This document shows, one piece after another, positions 24,041 to 31,705 of a stretch of DNA of 36,245 nucleotides. Source of the DNA: Planctomycetota bacterium (lineage in GTDB: Bacteria; Planctomycetota; Phycisphaerae; Sedimentisphaerales; Anaerobacaceae); the NCBI GenBank assembly GCA_025459125.1, contig JALORE010000026.1:1-36245 (forward strand), written 5' to 3'. Each line of letters begins with the position of its first letter. The stretch's first letter is position 1. A program made the translations under genes and the position numbers. Under the pieces are notes generated by a model. It was not told the origin of the DNA. It saw nothing but the letters and a program-made list of their open reading frames with translations, and made no database searches.

Positions 24041-24612
24041 GACTCTGCCTTTCCGATGACTTGTGTCCTGAGTTTCTCCAAAGCCTGGTGGGTGATCCAT
24101 TTGAGGGTGCCCGCCGGCTGTTGCAGAACGCGGGCCATCTGGCGATAGCTCAGGCCGTCCAGGTAATGGAGCAGCAGGACGGCACGCTCGGTGTCGTCCA
24201 GACCACCCATTGCCTCGTACATCCGACTCAGATGCTCGTCGGTCATCATGCGGGACAGAGGGTCGGCCGCCGTACCCGGAACGCCTTCCCCCAGCCGGCC
24301 CACCAGCGTCTCTTCGCGCCTCCGCCGGCGCCGGGAGTCCACAAACAGGTTATACGCGATCCGGCGCAGCCACGTCGGGATCGTCGCCTCACCCCGGAAG
24401 CCCGGGAGCGCCGCCCAGGCAGACGCGAAGACCTCCTGTGTCATATCCTCAGCCCGGCCCGCTTCCCGCGTCAAAAACAGCAGCAGCCGGTAGATGGAGG
24501 CGTAGTGCGTCTCGATCACCTCCTCGTACGCCTCGCGCCGGCCCTCGCGCAGGGCTTTGAGAACCTGACGTTCGGCTCGATCGCGCACGCGCGTCTCCAC
24601 GTCCCCGACCAA
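24037..24612 (-). CDS. ECF-type RNA polymerase sigma factor
   Basis: This is a sigma70-family ECF factor of up to 191 aa. Region 2 spans about 25-95: YEEVIETHYASIYRLLLFLT, then AEDMTQEVFASAWAALPGF and TWLRRIAYNLFVDSRRRRRRE. Region 4 spans about 130-180: LDDTERAVLLLHYLDGLSYRQMARVL with the helix-turn-helix continuing PAGTLKWITHQALEKLR. No in-frame ATG exists near the start. TTG 24612, GTG 24600 and GTG 24588 are the candidates, so the extreme N-terminus is uncertain. It is coupled to an anti-sigma candidate and followed by envelope genes on the same strand, which suggests control of surface polymer synthesis. Confidence 0.9.
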   Translation of the reverse strand: MVGDVETRVRDRAERQVLKALREGRREAYEEVIETHYASIYRLLLFLTREAGRAEDMTQEVFASAWAALPGFRGEATIPTWLRRIAYNLFVDSRRRRRREETLVGRLGEGVPGTAADPLSRMMTDEHLSRMYEAMGGLDDTERAVLLLHYLDGLSYRQMARVLQQPAGTLKWITHQALEKLRTQVIGKAES

Positions 24613-24914
24613 CCATTGTCGGCCTGATGCACCAAGCCTTATTCTCTCCTATAGACGTGGCTCCAGGCAAGGTGTTGGCGCTGCCCAAATTCGGGAGAAT
24701 ACAGGCCGTCCCTGCGAAGGCAGGAAATCGAGAGGTCCTGCCAAGCGGCCCTCTGGATGGCATTGTCAAGCGGAGCCTGCGGAGCTTGGCGATGGCGGAT
24801 TTTCTGGGCGAGGGACCATCGCCAAGGCCTGCCGGCCTTGACGATGCCACCCGGAACTCGTCAGACTGGTCCGGACGAAGTACCCCGTGCACATTCTGGA
24901 TCGTGTCGTCCGTT
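24613..24914. other. Intergenic region with repeat copy C
   Basis: This region of about 300 bp lies between the sigma gene start and the stop of the outer-membrane channel gene. It contains the dispersed hairpin repeat (24758-24849). No convincing sigma70 promoter or ECF-type -35 (GGAAC) was found upstream of the sigma gene. Confidence 0.5.
24758..24849 (-). repeat. Dispersed hairpin repeat, copy C (diverged)
   Basis: The outer arms TGGCATTGTCAAG (24758-24770) and CTTGACGATGCCA (24837-24849) pair with one wobble. The inner arms CTTGGCGATGG (24785-24795) and CCATCGCCAAG (24816-24826) pair perfectly around a 20-base loop. In 24768-24797 it shares 26 of 30 bases with the reverse complement of copy B. 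Changes in one arm are matched by changes in the other. Confidence 0.75.
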
Positions 24915-26375
24915 TCAATCTCTTTCGCGTTGTGCCGATCGCGGCTTCTCGGCCTCCTCCGGGGCAACGTCGCCGCCCCCGCCCAGGACCGCGTAGAGTC
25001 GGACCTGGTTGGCGAACCGGGCCAGACGGAGGGACACGAGCCCCTGCTCGGCGGCATACAGCGAGCGTTGGGCATCGAGGACGCTCAGGTAGCTGTCGAT
25101 ACCCTTGTCGTAACGGCTCAGGGACAGGCGGTAGGTCTCTGCCACCGCGTGGACCAGAGATTCCTGCGCCGCCACCTGCCGGTCCACCGTCCCGCGGACG
25201 GCCAAAGCGTCGGCCACTTCCCGGAAGGCATTCTGAATGGCGCTTTCGTACTGGGTCAACGCGATTTCCCGCTGGACTTTCGTCACCCCCAGGGCCAGCC
25301 ATGCGCGGGTATCGAAGATCGGCATCGTCCCCTGTGGGGCAAAGCTCCACGCGCCCGAGCCGGAATCGAAGAGGCCCGACAGCTCGCGGCTGGCGGTGCC
25401 AACCGTTCCGGTCAGGGAGATGCGCGGGAACAAGGTCGCCCGGGCGGCGCCGATGTCCGCGTGGGCTGCACGCAGTTGGCTCTCCGCCTGGAGGACATCG
25501 GGCCGGCGCAGCAGCACGTCCGAGGGCACACCCGGGGAGGTCTCTGCCGGCGGGATGACTTCGCTCCACCGGGACGGCAACAGCTCCGCCGGCGCCGTAG
25601 TGCCCAGCAGCAGGTTCAGCGCATTCTCGTCCTGCGCGGCCAGTTGCGTGAAGCGGACTACGTCGCCGCGAGCCGCATCGACCTGCGTCTGGGCGCGGTA
25701 AAGATCCAGTTCGGGCGCCAGTCCCAGGTCATAGCCGCGTTTGACCAGGTTGTAGGAGGCCTGCTGGTTCTCCAGGGTGGTCTGGGCCAGGGCCAGCCCT
25801 TCCCGGTCTGCGGCCAGGACCAGGTACGTATTGGCCACGGACGAAATCAGGAGGATCTGCGCGCCGCGGCGGGCTTGTTCCGTCGCCAGGTACTGCTCCA
25901 GGGCTCGCGCGCTCAGGTTGCGGATGCGTCCGAAGAAATCGAGCTCCCAGGCGAAGACGCCGACGTTGACGTTGTACTGTTCAACGGTCGTACGCCGTCC
26001 CGTGGGCGAGAGGTCGGCGGGCAGGCGCTGCAGATTGCCGCCGGCCGTGGCATCGAGGGTGGGCAGACGCTCCGCGCGCTGAATGCCGTACAGGGCGCGG
26101 GCCCGTTCCACGTTCAGGGCCGCCGAACGCAGATCGCGATTGTTCGTCAGGGCGGTCTCGATGAGCTGCCGCAGCTTCTCATCGCGGAAGAACTCCTGCC
26201 AGGGAAGATCCGGCGCTTCCGGAGCGGTGGTCGCGGGCGGCAGGTTCGCATAGGCGGGACCGCTCGGCCAATGGGCCGCGATCGGGGCCGGGGGCCGGTC
26301 ATAGCGCGGCGCCAGGTTACAGCCGGCCGGGATGAAGACTGTTCCCAAGAGCAGAAACACCAGATTCTTATTCAT
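24915..26375 (-). CDS. RND efflux outer-membrane channel lipoprotein (OprM/NodT family)
   Basis: This is the outer-membrane component of the tripartite pump (486 aa). It starts with a lipoprotein signal peptide ending IPAGC (lipobox Cys about residue 19), followed by LAPRYDRPPAP as usual in the NodT family. The two OEP repeats are visible as long helical stretches: LIETALTNNRDLRSAALNVERARA in the first half, and LLRRPDVLQAESQLRAAHADIGAARA, with FPRISLTGTVG after it, in the second. The start codon lies one base after the stop of the pump gene. The operon order MFP-pump-OMF is standard. It would dock to TolC-like partners and export the pump's substrates. Confidence 0.95.
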   Translation of the reverse strand: MNKNLVFLLLGTVFIPAGCNLAPRYDRPPAPIAAHWPSGPAYANLPPATTAPEAPDLPWQEFFRDEKLRQLIETALTNNRDLRSAALNVERARALYGIQRAERLPTLDATAGGNLQRLPADLSPTGRRTTVEQYNVNVGVFAWELDFFGRIRNLSARALEQYLATEQARRGAQILLISSVANTYLVLAADREGLALAQTTLENQQASYNLVKRGYDLGLAPELDLYRAQTQVDAARGDVVRFTQLAAQDENALNLLLGTTAPAELLPSRWSEVIPPAETSPGVPSDVLLRRPDVLQAESQLRAAHADIGAARATLFPRISLTGTVGTASRELSGLFDSGSGAWSFAPQGTMPIFDTRAWLALGVTKVQREIALTQYESAIQNAFREVADALAVRGTVDRQVAAQESLVHAVAETYRLSLSRYDKGIDSYLSVLDAQRSLYAAEQGLVSLRLARFANQVRLYAVLGGGGDVAPEEAEKPRSAQRERD

Positions 26376-26376
26376 G

Positions 26377-29300
26377 TCAGTGGTTTCCCGAGGGACTGGG
26401 CGCCGCGCTCCGTGTCGCCGGTGACACGCGGCGGCTGCCGAAGGTCTTCTGGATCAACACGTAGAACAGGGGCGCGAAGACGGTCACCAGGAAGGTGGAG
26501 GTGACCACGCCGCCCAGCACCGCGGTGCCGATGGCCTTCTGCGCACCGGCGCCGGCGCCGCTCGCCAGCGCCAGCGGCAGCACGCCGAAGCCAAAGGCCA
26601 GCGAGGTCATGACGATGGGACGCAGCCGCAGCCGGGCCCCTTCCAGCGTCGCGTCGATCAGGCCCATGCCCTGCTCCACCCGGGCCTTGGCGAACTGCAC
26701 AATCAGGATGGCATTCTTCGTGGTCAGGCCCAGGGTGGTCAGCAACCCGATCTGGAAGTACACGTCGTTGGGCAAGCCCCGCCAGGTCGAAGCGAGCACG
26801 CCGCCGATGGCACCGAGGGGCAGGGCCAGCAGAATCGAGATCGGGATCGGCCAGCTCTCGTAGAGCGCCGCCAGGCACAGGAAGATCACGAGGATGGAGA
26901 ACGCGTACAGCGGCGCCATCTGGGCGCCGGCCTGCCGCTCCTGGTAGGAAAGCCCGGTCCAGTCATACCCAATCCCCTGCGGCAGCTTCTTCACGAATCC
27001 CTCCATGACCGCCATGGCCTCGCCGGAGCTCCTCCCCTGCATCGGCTCACCCAGGATGTTCAACGACGGAAAGCCGTTGAATCGCTCCAGCTTGGGAGAG
27101 CCGCTGGTCCAGTGCCCCGCGGCAAAGGCGGAATACGGGACCATCCTGCCCACGGCATTGCGGACATAGAGCTTGTCCAGGTCCCCGGGCAACATGCGGT
27201 ACGGGGCATCGGCCTGGACGTAGACGCGTTTGACCCGGCCGCCCTGGATAAAGTCGTTGACGTACGCGGAGCCGAAGGCCGCCGAAATCGTGCTGTGGAT
27301 CGCGGTGATGGGCAGGCCCAGGGCGCCGGCCTTGTCCCAATCCACGTCCACACGATACTCGGGCACGTCTTCCAAGCCGTTGGGCCGGACTTTGGTCAGC
27401 GCCGGGTCCTGCATCGCCATGCCGAGGAGCTGGTTGCGAGCCGCCATCAGGCCGGCGTGGCCCAGACCACCCCGGTCCAGCAACTGAAAATCGAATCCCT
27501 TGGACATGCCCAATTCCACGACCGCCGGCGGGGCGAAAGCAAAGACCAGGGCGTTGCGAATCTGGGCGAAGGCCCCCATGGCCCTGCCGGCCACAGCCGC
27601 GACCTTCAGCTCCGGCCGATCCCGAAGCTCCCAATCCTTGAGCCGGATGAAGGCCATGCCGGCGTTCTGTCCCCGTCCGGCAAAGTTCGAACCCGCTACC
27701 GTCATGACCGATTGCACCGCCTCCTGCTCGTGCTCATCGAAATAGGCCTTGACCTGTCCCATGATCTGCTCGGTCTGCTCCAGCGTCGAGTTCGCCGGCA
27801 GCATGACCTGGACCATCACAATGCCCTGATCCTCATCGGGGAGGTACGCCGTGGGCATCTTGCGAAAGAGATATCCCATCGCCCCGACGATCACGAGGAA
27901 CACCAGCAGGTAAGGGATCTTGTGAGCGAGCGAGTGGCCGACCACTTTCAGATACAGGTGGCGGGACCAGAAGAACAGGCGGTCGAACCCGCGAAAGAAC
28001 GGCCGCAGGAGCCAGATGCCGCCCTCGGCCGGCTCGTGGCCCTTGGGCACGGCCTTCAACAATGAGGCGCACAGCACCGGCGTCAGAATCAGGGCCACCA
28101 GCACGGACAGCAGCATCGAGGCGACAATCGTCACGGAGAACTGGCGGTAGATGACCCCGGTGGAACCCGAGAAGAAGGCCATCGGGCCGAACACGGCAGA
28201 GAGCACCAGCCCGATGCCGATCAGGGCGCTGGTGATCTGGTCCATGCTCTTGCGGGTGGCTTCCCTGGGCGAAAGTCCCTCCTCGCTCATGATGCGCTCG
28301 ACGTTCTCCACCACCACGATGGCGTCGTCCACCAGCAGCCCGATCGCCAGGACCATACCGAACATGGTCAGCATGTTGATGGAGAAGCCGAACAGCCCCA
28401 GCACCGCGAAGGTCCCCAGGATCACGACCGGCACCGCAATCGTCGGGATCAGGGTGGCCCGCATGTTGCCCATGAACAGATACATCACCAGGAACACCAG
28501 GACGATCGCCTCGAAGAGCGTCTTGACCACCTCTTCGATCGCCACCTTGACAAAGGGCGTCGTGTCGAAGGGATAGACAACCCGCATGCCGGCGGGGAAG
28601 AACTCGCTCATCTCCGCCATCTTGGCCCGGATGTTGTCGGCGGTCTCCAGGGCGTTGGCCCCGGCCGCCTGCCGCACCGCCAGGATGGCGGAGGGCTTGC
28701 CGTTATAGTAGGCCTGCATGTCGTAGAAGTCGGTCCCGAGCTCCGCCCGTCCCACGTCCCTGACCCGTACGATGGACCCATCCCGATTGCTGCGCAGGGG
28801 AATCCCGGAAAATTCCTCGGGCGTCTTGAGCAGGCTCTGGACGATGATCGCGGCGTTGAGACGCTGGCCGGGCAGGGCCGGCGCCCCGCCGAACTGACCC
28901 GCGGAGACCTCCACGTTGTAGGCCCGCAAGCCCGCGATTACATCCGCGACGGTCATTTGGTAATCGGTCAGCTTGTCGGGGTTGAGCCAGATCCGCATGG
29001 CGTACTGGCTGCCGAAGACCTCCACCTCGCCCACGCCCGGCACCCGCGAAAGGACCTTCTCGATGTTGGACTGGGCGTAGTCCCGCAGATCGTCCCCATC
29101 CAGGCTCTCGTCTTGCGAGACCAGGCCCACCATCAACAGGTAGTTCCGGGTGGACTTGGAGACCCGGATGCCGGCTCGTTGCACCACCTCCGGCAGACTG
29201 GCCCTGGCCAGTTGGAGCTTGTTCTGCACCTGCGCCCAGGCGAGGTCCGGATCGGTCCCCGGGGCAAAGGTCAGCTCCACGCGGGAGGAGCCCGAGGAAT

Positions 29301-29550
29301 CGCTGGTCGCCGAGAGGTACAGCATCCTGTCGAAGCCGGTCATCTTCTGCTCGATGATCTGCGTGACGCTGTTCTCCACGGTTTCCGCCGAGGCGCCCGG
29401 ATAAAAGGCGCTGATGGCGATGGAGGGCGGCGCAATGGGCGGATACTGCGAGATCGGCAGCGTGTAGATGGCCAGGCCGCCGGCCACCATCAGGATGATG
29501 GCGATGACCCAGGCGAAGACCGGACGCTCCAGGAAGAATCTCGATAGCAT
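26377..29550 (-). CDS. HAE1-family RND multidrug efflux pump (AcrB/MexB-like)
   Basis: This proton-driven inner-membrane transporter is 1057 aa, with twelve helices and two large periplasmic loops. Family hallmarks are the N-terminal FFLERPVFAWVIAI, the porter-domain sequence PISQYPPIAPP, and the helix 4 proton-relay pair in GLLVDDAIVVVENVERI (two Asp). Also present are FLPDEDQG-like YLPDEDQGIV at the start of the second half, and GLTTKNAILIVQFAK carrying the helix 10 Lys. The length is that of AcrB. The gene follows the membrane-fusion gene after 12 bases and abuts the outer-membrane channel gene. The substrate range cannot be inferred; regulation is probably by the divergent TetR-type gene. 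Confidence 0.97.
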   Translation of the reverse strand: MLSRFFLERPVFAWVIAIILMVAGGLAIYTLPISQYPPIAPPSIAISAFYPGASAETVENSVTQIIEQKMTGFDRMLYLSATSDSSGSSRVELTFAPGTDPDLAWAQVQNKLQLARASLPEVVQRAGIRVSKSTRNYLLMVGLVSQDESLDGDDLRDYAQSNIEKVLSRVPGVGEVEVFGSQYAMRIWLNPDKLTDYQMTVADVIAGLRAYNVEVSAGQFGGAPALPGQRLNAAIIVQSLLKTPEEFSGIPLRSNRDGSIVRVRDVGRAELGTDFYDMQAYYNGKPSAILAVRQAAGANALETADNIRAKMAEMSEFFPAGMRVVYPFDTTPFVKVAIEEVVKTLFEAIVLVFLVMYLFMGNMRATLIPTIAVPVVILGTFAVLGLFGFSINMLTMFGMVLAIGLLVDDAIVVVENVERIMSEEGLSPREATRKSMDQITSALIGIGLVLSAVFGPMAFFSGSTGVIYRQFSVTIVASMLLSVLVALILTPVLCASLLKAVPKGHEPAEGGIWLLRPFFRGFDRLFFWSRHLYLKVVGHSLAHKIPYLLVFLVIVGAMGYLFRKMPTAYLPDEDQGIVMVQVMLPANSTLEQTEQIMGQVKAYFDEHEQEAVQSVMTVAGSNFAGRGQNAGMAFIRLKDWELRDRPELKVAAVAGRAMGAFAQIRNALVFAFAPPAVVELGMSKGFDFQLLDRGGLGHAGLMAARNQLLGMAMQDPALTKVRPNGLEDVPEYRVDVDWDKAGALGLPITAIHSTISAAFGSAYVNDFIQGGRVKRVYVQADAPYRMLPGDLDKLYVRNAVGRMVPYSAFAAGHWTSGSPKLERFNGFPSLNILGEPMQGRSSGEAMAVMEGFVKKLPQGIGYDWTGLSYQERQAGAQMAPLYAFSILVIFLCLAALYESWPIPISILLALPLGAIGGVLASTWRGLPNDVYFQIGLLTTLGLTTKNAILIVQFAKARVEQGMGLIDATLEGARLRLRPIVMTSLAFGFGVLPLALASGAGAGAQKAIGTAVLGGVVTSTFLVTVFAPLFYVLIQKTFGSRRVSPATRSAAPSPSGNH

Positions 29551-29562
29551 GGTGTGTCTCCG

Positions 29563-30810
29563 TCAGTTCGAGTTGGCGTCCGCGCTTCTCGCCTCGGGGG
29601 GGCGTACCGCCGGGGCGGCGGGAGCCGGTGCCGGAGCCGTCGGCGCCGGGGCGGCGATCTTCACCGTCGCACCGGGCCGGACCCGCTGCATGCCCTCGAC
29701 AATCACCCGGTCCCCGGGCGCCAGACCCGAGGAGACCAGCCATTGATTCCCGAGCGTCCGGTCGAGCTGGAGCATCCGCGGGACCACCTTGCCCTCGCCC
29801 TCCACGAGCAGGGCCAACGGATTGCCCTTGGGATCGCGGGACACCGCCTGCTGCGGCACCAGGATGGCCCGCTCGTTGACACCCTCGATCACCACCGCGC
29901 GGACGAACATGCCCGGCAGGAGAACGCCCTCGGGATTCGGAAAGACCATCCGCAGGATCACCGAGGCGCTGGTCGGGTCCACCGAAACGTCGCGGAACTG
30001 GAGCGTCCCGGCCTGGGGGTACGTCGTGCCGTCTTCCAGGAGGAGTTGCACCTGGTTCACGTTAACCCCGTCCCGTTGGAGATGTCCCTGCTCCAGGCGG
30101 TGCCGCAGACGCAGCAGCTCGGTCGTGGACTGGGGGACATCGACGTAGATGGGGTCCATCTGCTGAATCGTGGCCAGCGGCACCGGCTGGTAGGCGGTCA
30201 CGATCGCGCCGTCCGTCACACTGGACCGGCCGATCCGCCCGGAGATGGGCGAGACCACCTTGGCGTAGGCCAGGTTGATGTTCGCCGTCTCGACCGTCGC
30301 GCGCCAGTACAAGGCGTCGGCCTCGGCCTGCCGCAAGGCGGCCTGGGCATCATCGAGGGCCTGCCGGCTGACCGCCCGGTCCGCCACGGCCTCCTGGAAG
30401 CGCTCGGCCTTGAGCCGCAGGGCCGGCAGCATGGCCTCGGCCCGTCCCAGGGCGGCCCGGGCATTGTTCAGCGCTGCCTGGAAGGGCGCGGCGTCGATCT
30501 GGTACAGCTCCTGGCCCGCCTTCACATCGGCGCCTTCGGTGAACAGACGCTTCTGAATGAGGCCGTTGACCTGGGGCCGGATCTCCGCGACGAGATAGGC
30601 CGCGGTGCGCCCGGGCAGTTCGGTGGTCAGCACGACTCTCCGGGGCTGGACCGTCACGACCGCCACTTCCGGCGGCGGTGCGGCGCCGCCGGCGGGCCCC
30701 GCCGGCGCGGCCGCCTGCGGCCCGCGCTCGCAGCCCGCCGGCTGCAGGCTCCCCAGCAGCACGAGCCCCAGCACTGTCCCTCGGACGACCCTTCGTGCCC
30801 ACGCTTGCAT
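29563..30810 (-). CDS. RND efflux membrane-fusion (periplasmic adaptor) lipoprotein
   Basis: This AcrA/MexA-type adaptor is 415 aa. A lipoprotein signal ends QPAGC (about residue 27). The lipoyl/hairpin region follows: LPGRTAAYLVAEIRPQVNGLIQKRLFTEGADVKAGQELYQIDAAPF, broken by the alpha hairpin and resumed at YAKVVSPISGRIGRSSVTDGAIV. The beta-barrel has TIQQMDPIYVDVPQS, and the distal part has FVRAVVIEGVNERAILVPQQAV. AGGAGG lies six bases before ATG 30810. It is the first gene of the efflux operon. The C-terminal tail is Ala/Pro-rich and probably disordered. Confidence 0.95.
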   Translation of the reverse strand: MQAWARRVVRGTVLGLVLLGSLQPAGCERGPQAAAPAGPAGGAAPPPEVAVVTVQPRRVVLTTELPGRTAAYLVAEIRPQVNGLIQKRLFTEGADVKAGQELYQIDAAPFQAALNNARAALGRAEAMLPALRLKAERFQEAVADRAVSRQALDDAQAALRQAEADALYWRATVETANINLAYAKVVSPISGRIGRSSVTDGAIVTAYQPVPLATIQQMDPIYVDVPQSTTELLRLRHRLEQGHLQRDGVNVNQVQLLLEDGTTYPQAGTLQFRDVSVDPTSASVILRMVFPNPEGVLLPGMFVRAVVIEGVNERAILVPQQAVSRDPKGNPLALLVEGEGKVVPRMLQLDRTLGNQWLVSSGLAPGDRVIVEGMQRVRPGATVKIAAPAPTAPAPAPAAPAVRPPEARSADANSN

Positions 30811-30853
30811 CGAAAACCTCCTATCATGTACCCGGTCCGGATGCCGGTCGATT

Positions 30854-30873
30854 ATTCAAATTCGTACTTTAAT
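30854..30873. promoter_or_regulatory. Candidate TetR operator O1
   Basis: A 20-bp site, ATTCAA-N8-TTTAAT (five of six arm positions pair), in the spacer between the divergent efflux operon and tetR-like gene. It overlaps CATAAT (minus strand, 30878-30873), a good candidate -10 box for the efflux operon. Confidence 0.5.
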
Positions 30874-30899
30874 TATGGCCCGGGAAAAAGCAAGCGAAA

Positions 30900-30919
30900 A
30901 TTCAAATTTCCGGTTGAAT
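30900..30919. promoter_or_regulatory. Candidate TetR operator O2
   Basis: A 20-bp perfect-arm site, ATTCAA-N8-TTGAAT. Its right half (30914-30919) is also the -35 box of the regulator's own promoter. It shares ATTCAAATT with O1 in direct orientation, 46 bp apart. Confidence 0.6.
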
Positions 30920-30942
30920 AATGCCCGGCCGTCGCTTATCCT
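30914..30942 (+). promoter_or_regulatory. Promoter of the TetR-family gene
   Basis: TTGAAT (30914-30919), 17 bp, then TATCCT (30937-30942), about 28 bases before ATG 30970. Overlap with O2 predicts autorepression. Confidence 0.5.
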
Positions 30943-30969
30943 AACCGAAAAGGACCGGCCGAGAAAGAC

Positions 30970-31632
30970 ATGGCAAACGTCAAGGACAATGCAGCATCCC
31001 AGGAAACCCGACGGAAACTGATTGACGCCGCGGGACAGGTTTTTGCCGAGCGCGGCTTGCACGCGGCCACCCTGCAGGAAATCACCGACCGGGCCGGCGT
31101 CAACAAAGCGGCCGTCAACTATCACTTCCGGGACAAGTTCGAATTGTACGCCGCCGTGGTGCGCTACTGTGTCAGCTTCCGGGTCGAGCCCAGTCCCGAG
31201 GAAATGACCGGCCCGCCCCGGGACTGCCTCCGGGCCCTGATCGCCCATATCATCCGCGAGATCCTCGATCCCACCAAGCCCGCCTGGCGGGCGGCGATCA
31301 TCAATCACGAATTGGCCCAGCCGACGGCGGCCCTGGATGCGGTCATGGACGAGCTGATCGCCCCGCGCAGCCGGCTCCAATTGGACATTGTCCGCCGCAT
31401 TCTGGGCCCCCGCGCGTCCGAGGAGAAGGTCGTCCGGACGACGCTGAGTATCATCGCCCAGTGTCTCGTCTACCTGCACGACCGCCGGATCATGGTCCGC
31501 CTGCACCCGATCCTCGCCCAGGACGACCAGAAGTCGGACGAGATCGCCCGCCACATCGCCGACTTCTCCCTGGCCGCCCTCCGCCCCCCGCCCCGCCGTC
31601 GCCCGTCCCCCAAACCCAAGCGCCGCTCCTGA
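30970..31632 (+). CDS. TetR-family repressor (CecR/DUF1956-like)
   Basis: This 220-aa transcriptional regulator is divergent from the efflux operon. The helix-turn-helix domain is at about 10-56 (TRRKLIDAAGQVFAERGLH, then LQEITDRAGVNKAAVNYHF and DKFELYAAVV), a textbook TetR N-terminus. The C-terminal half (PAWRAAIINHELAQPTAALD, then LIAPRSRLQLDIVRRILG and IAQCLVYLHDRRIM) resembles the CecR/DUF1956 branch, whose members often control drug efflux. The final 25 residues are Pro/Arg/Lys-rich. The ligand is unknown. The paired operator-like sites in the 159-bp spacer support control of both itself and the pump. Confidence 0.93.
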   Translation: MANVKDNAASQETRRKLIDAAGQVFAERGLHAATLQEITDRAGVNKAAVNYHFRDKFELYAAVVRYCVSFRVEPSPEEMTGPPRDCLRALIAHIIREILDPTKPAWRAAIINHELAQPTAALDAVMDELIAPRSRLQLDIVRRILGPRASEEKVVRTTLSIIAQCLVYLHDRRIMVRLHPILAQDDQKSDEIARHIADFSLAALRPPPRRRPSPKPKRRS

Positions 31633-31705
31633 TTCCCCACGGCGAAGATGGTGCGTGATATGCCCCCCACAAATCACCGCAGGTCATGCAGGGTACGGCA
31701 GGGGT

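Noticed and set aside
24627..26504. A 625-codon plus-strand frame over the outer-membrane channel gene
   Set aside because: Antisense shadow; its first part runs through the non-coding hairpin repeat at 24758.
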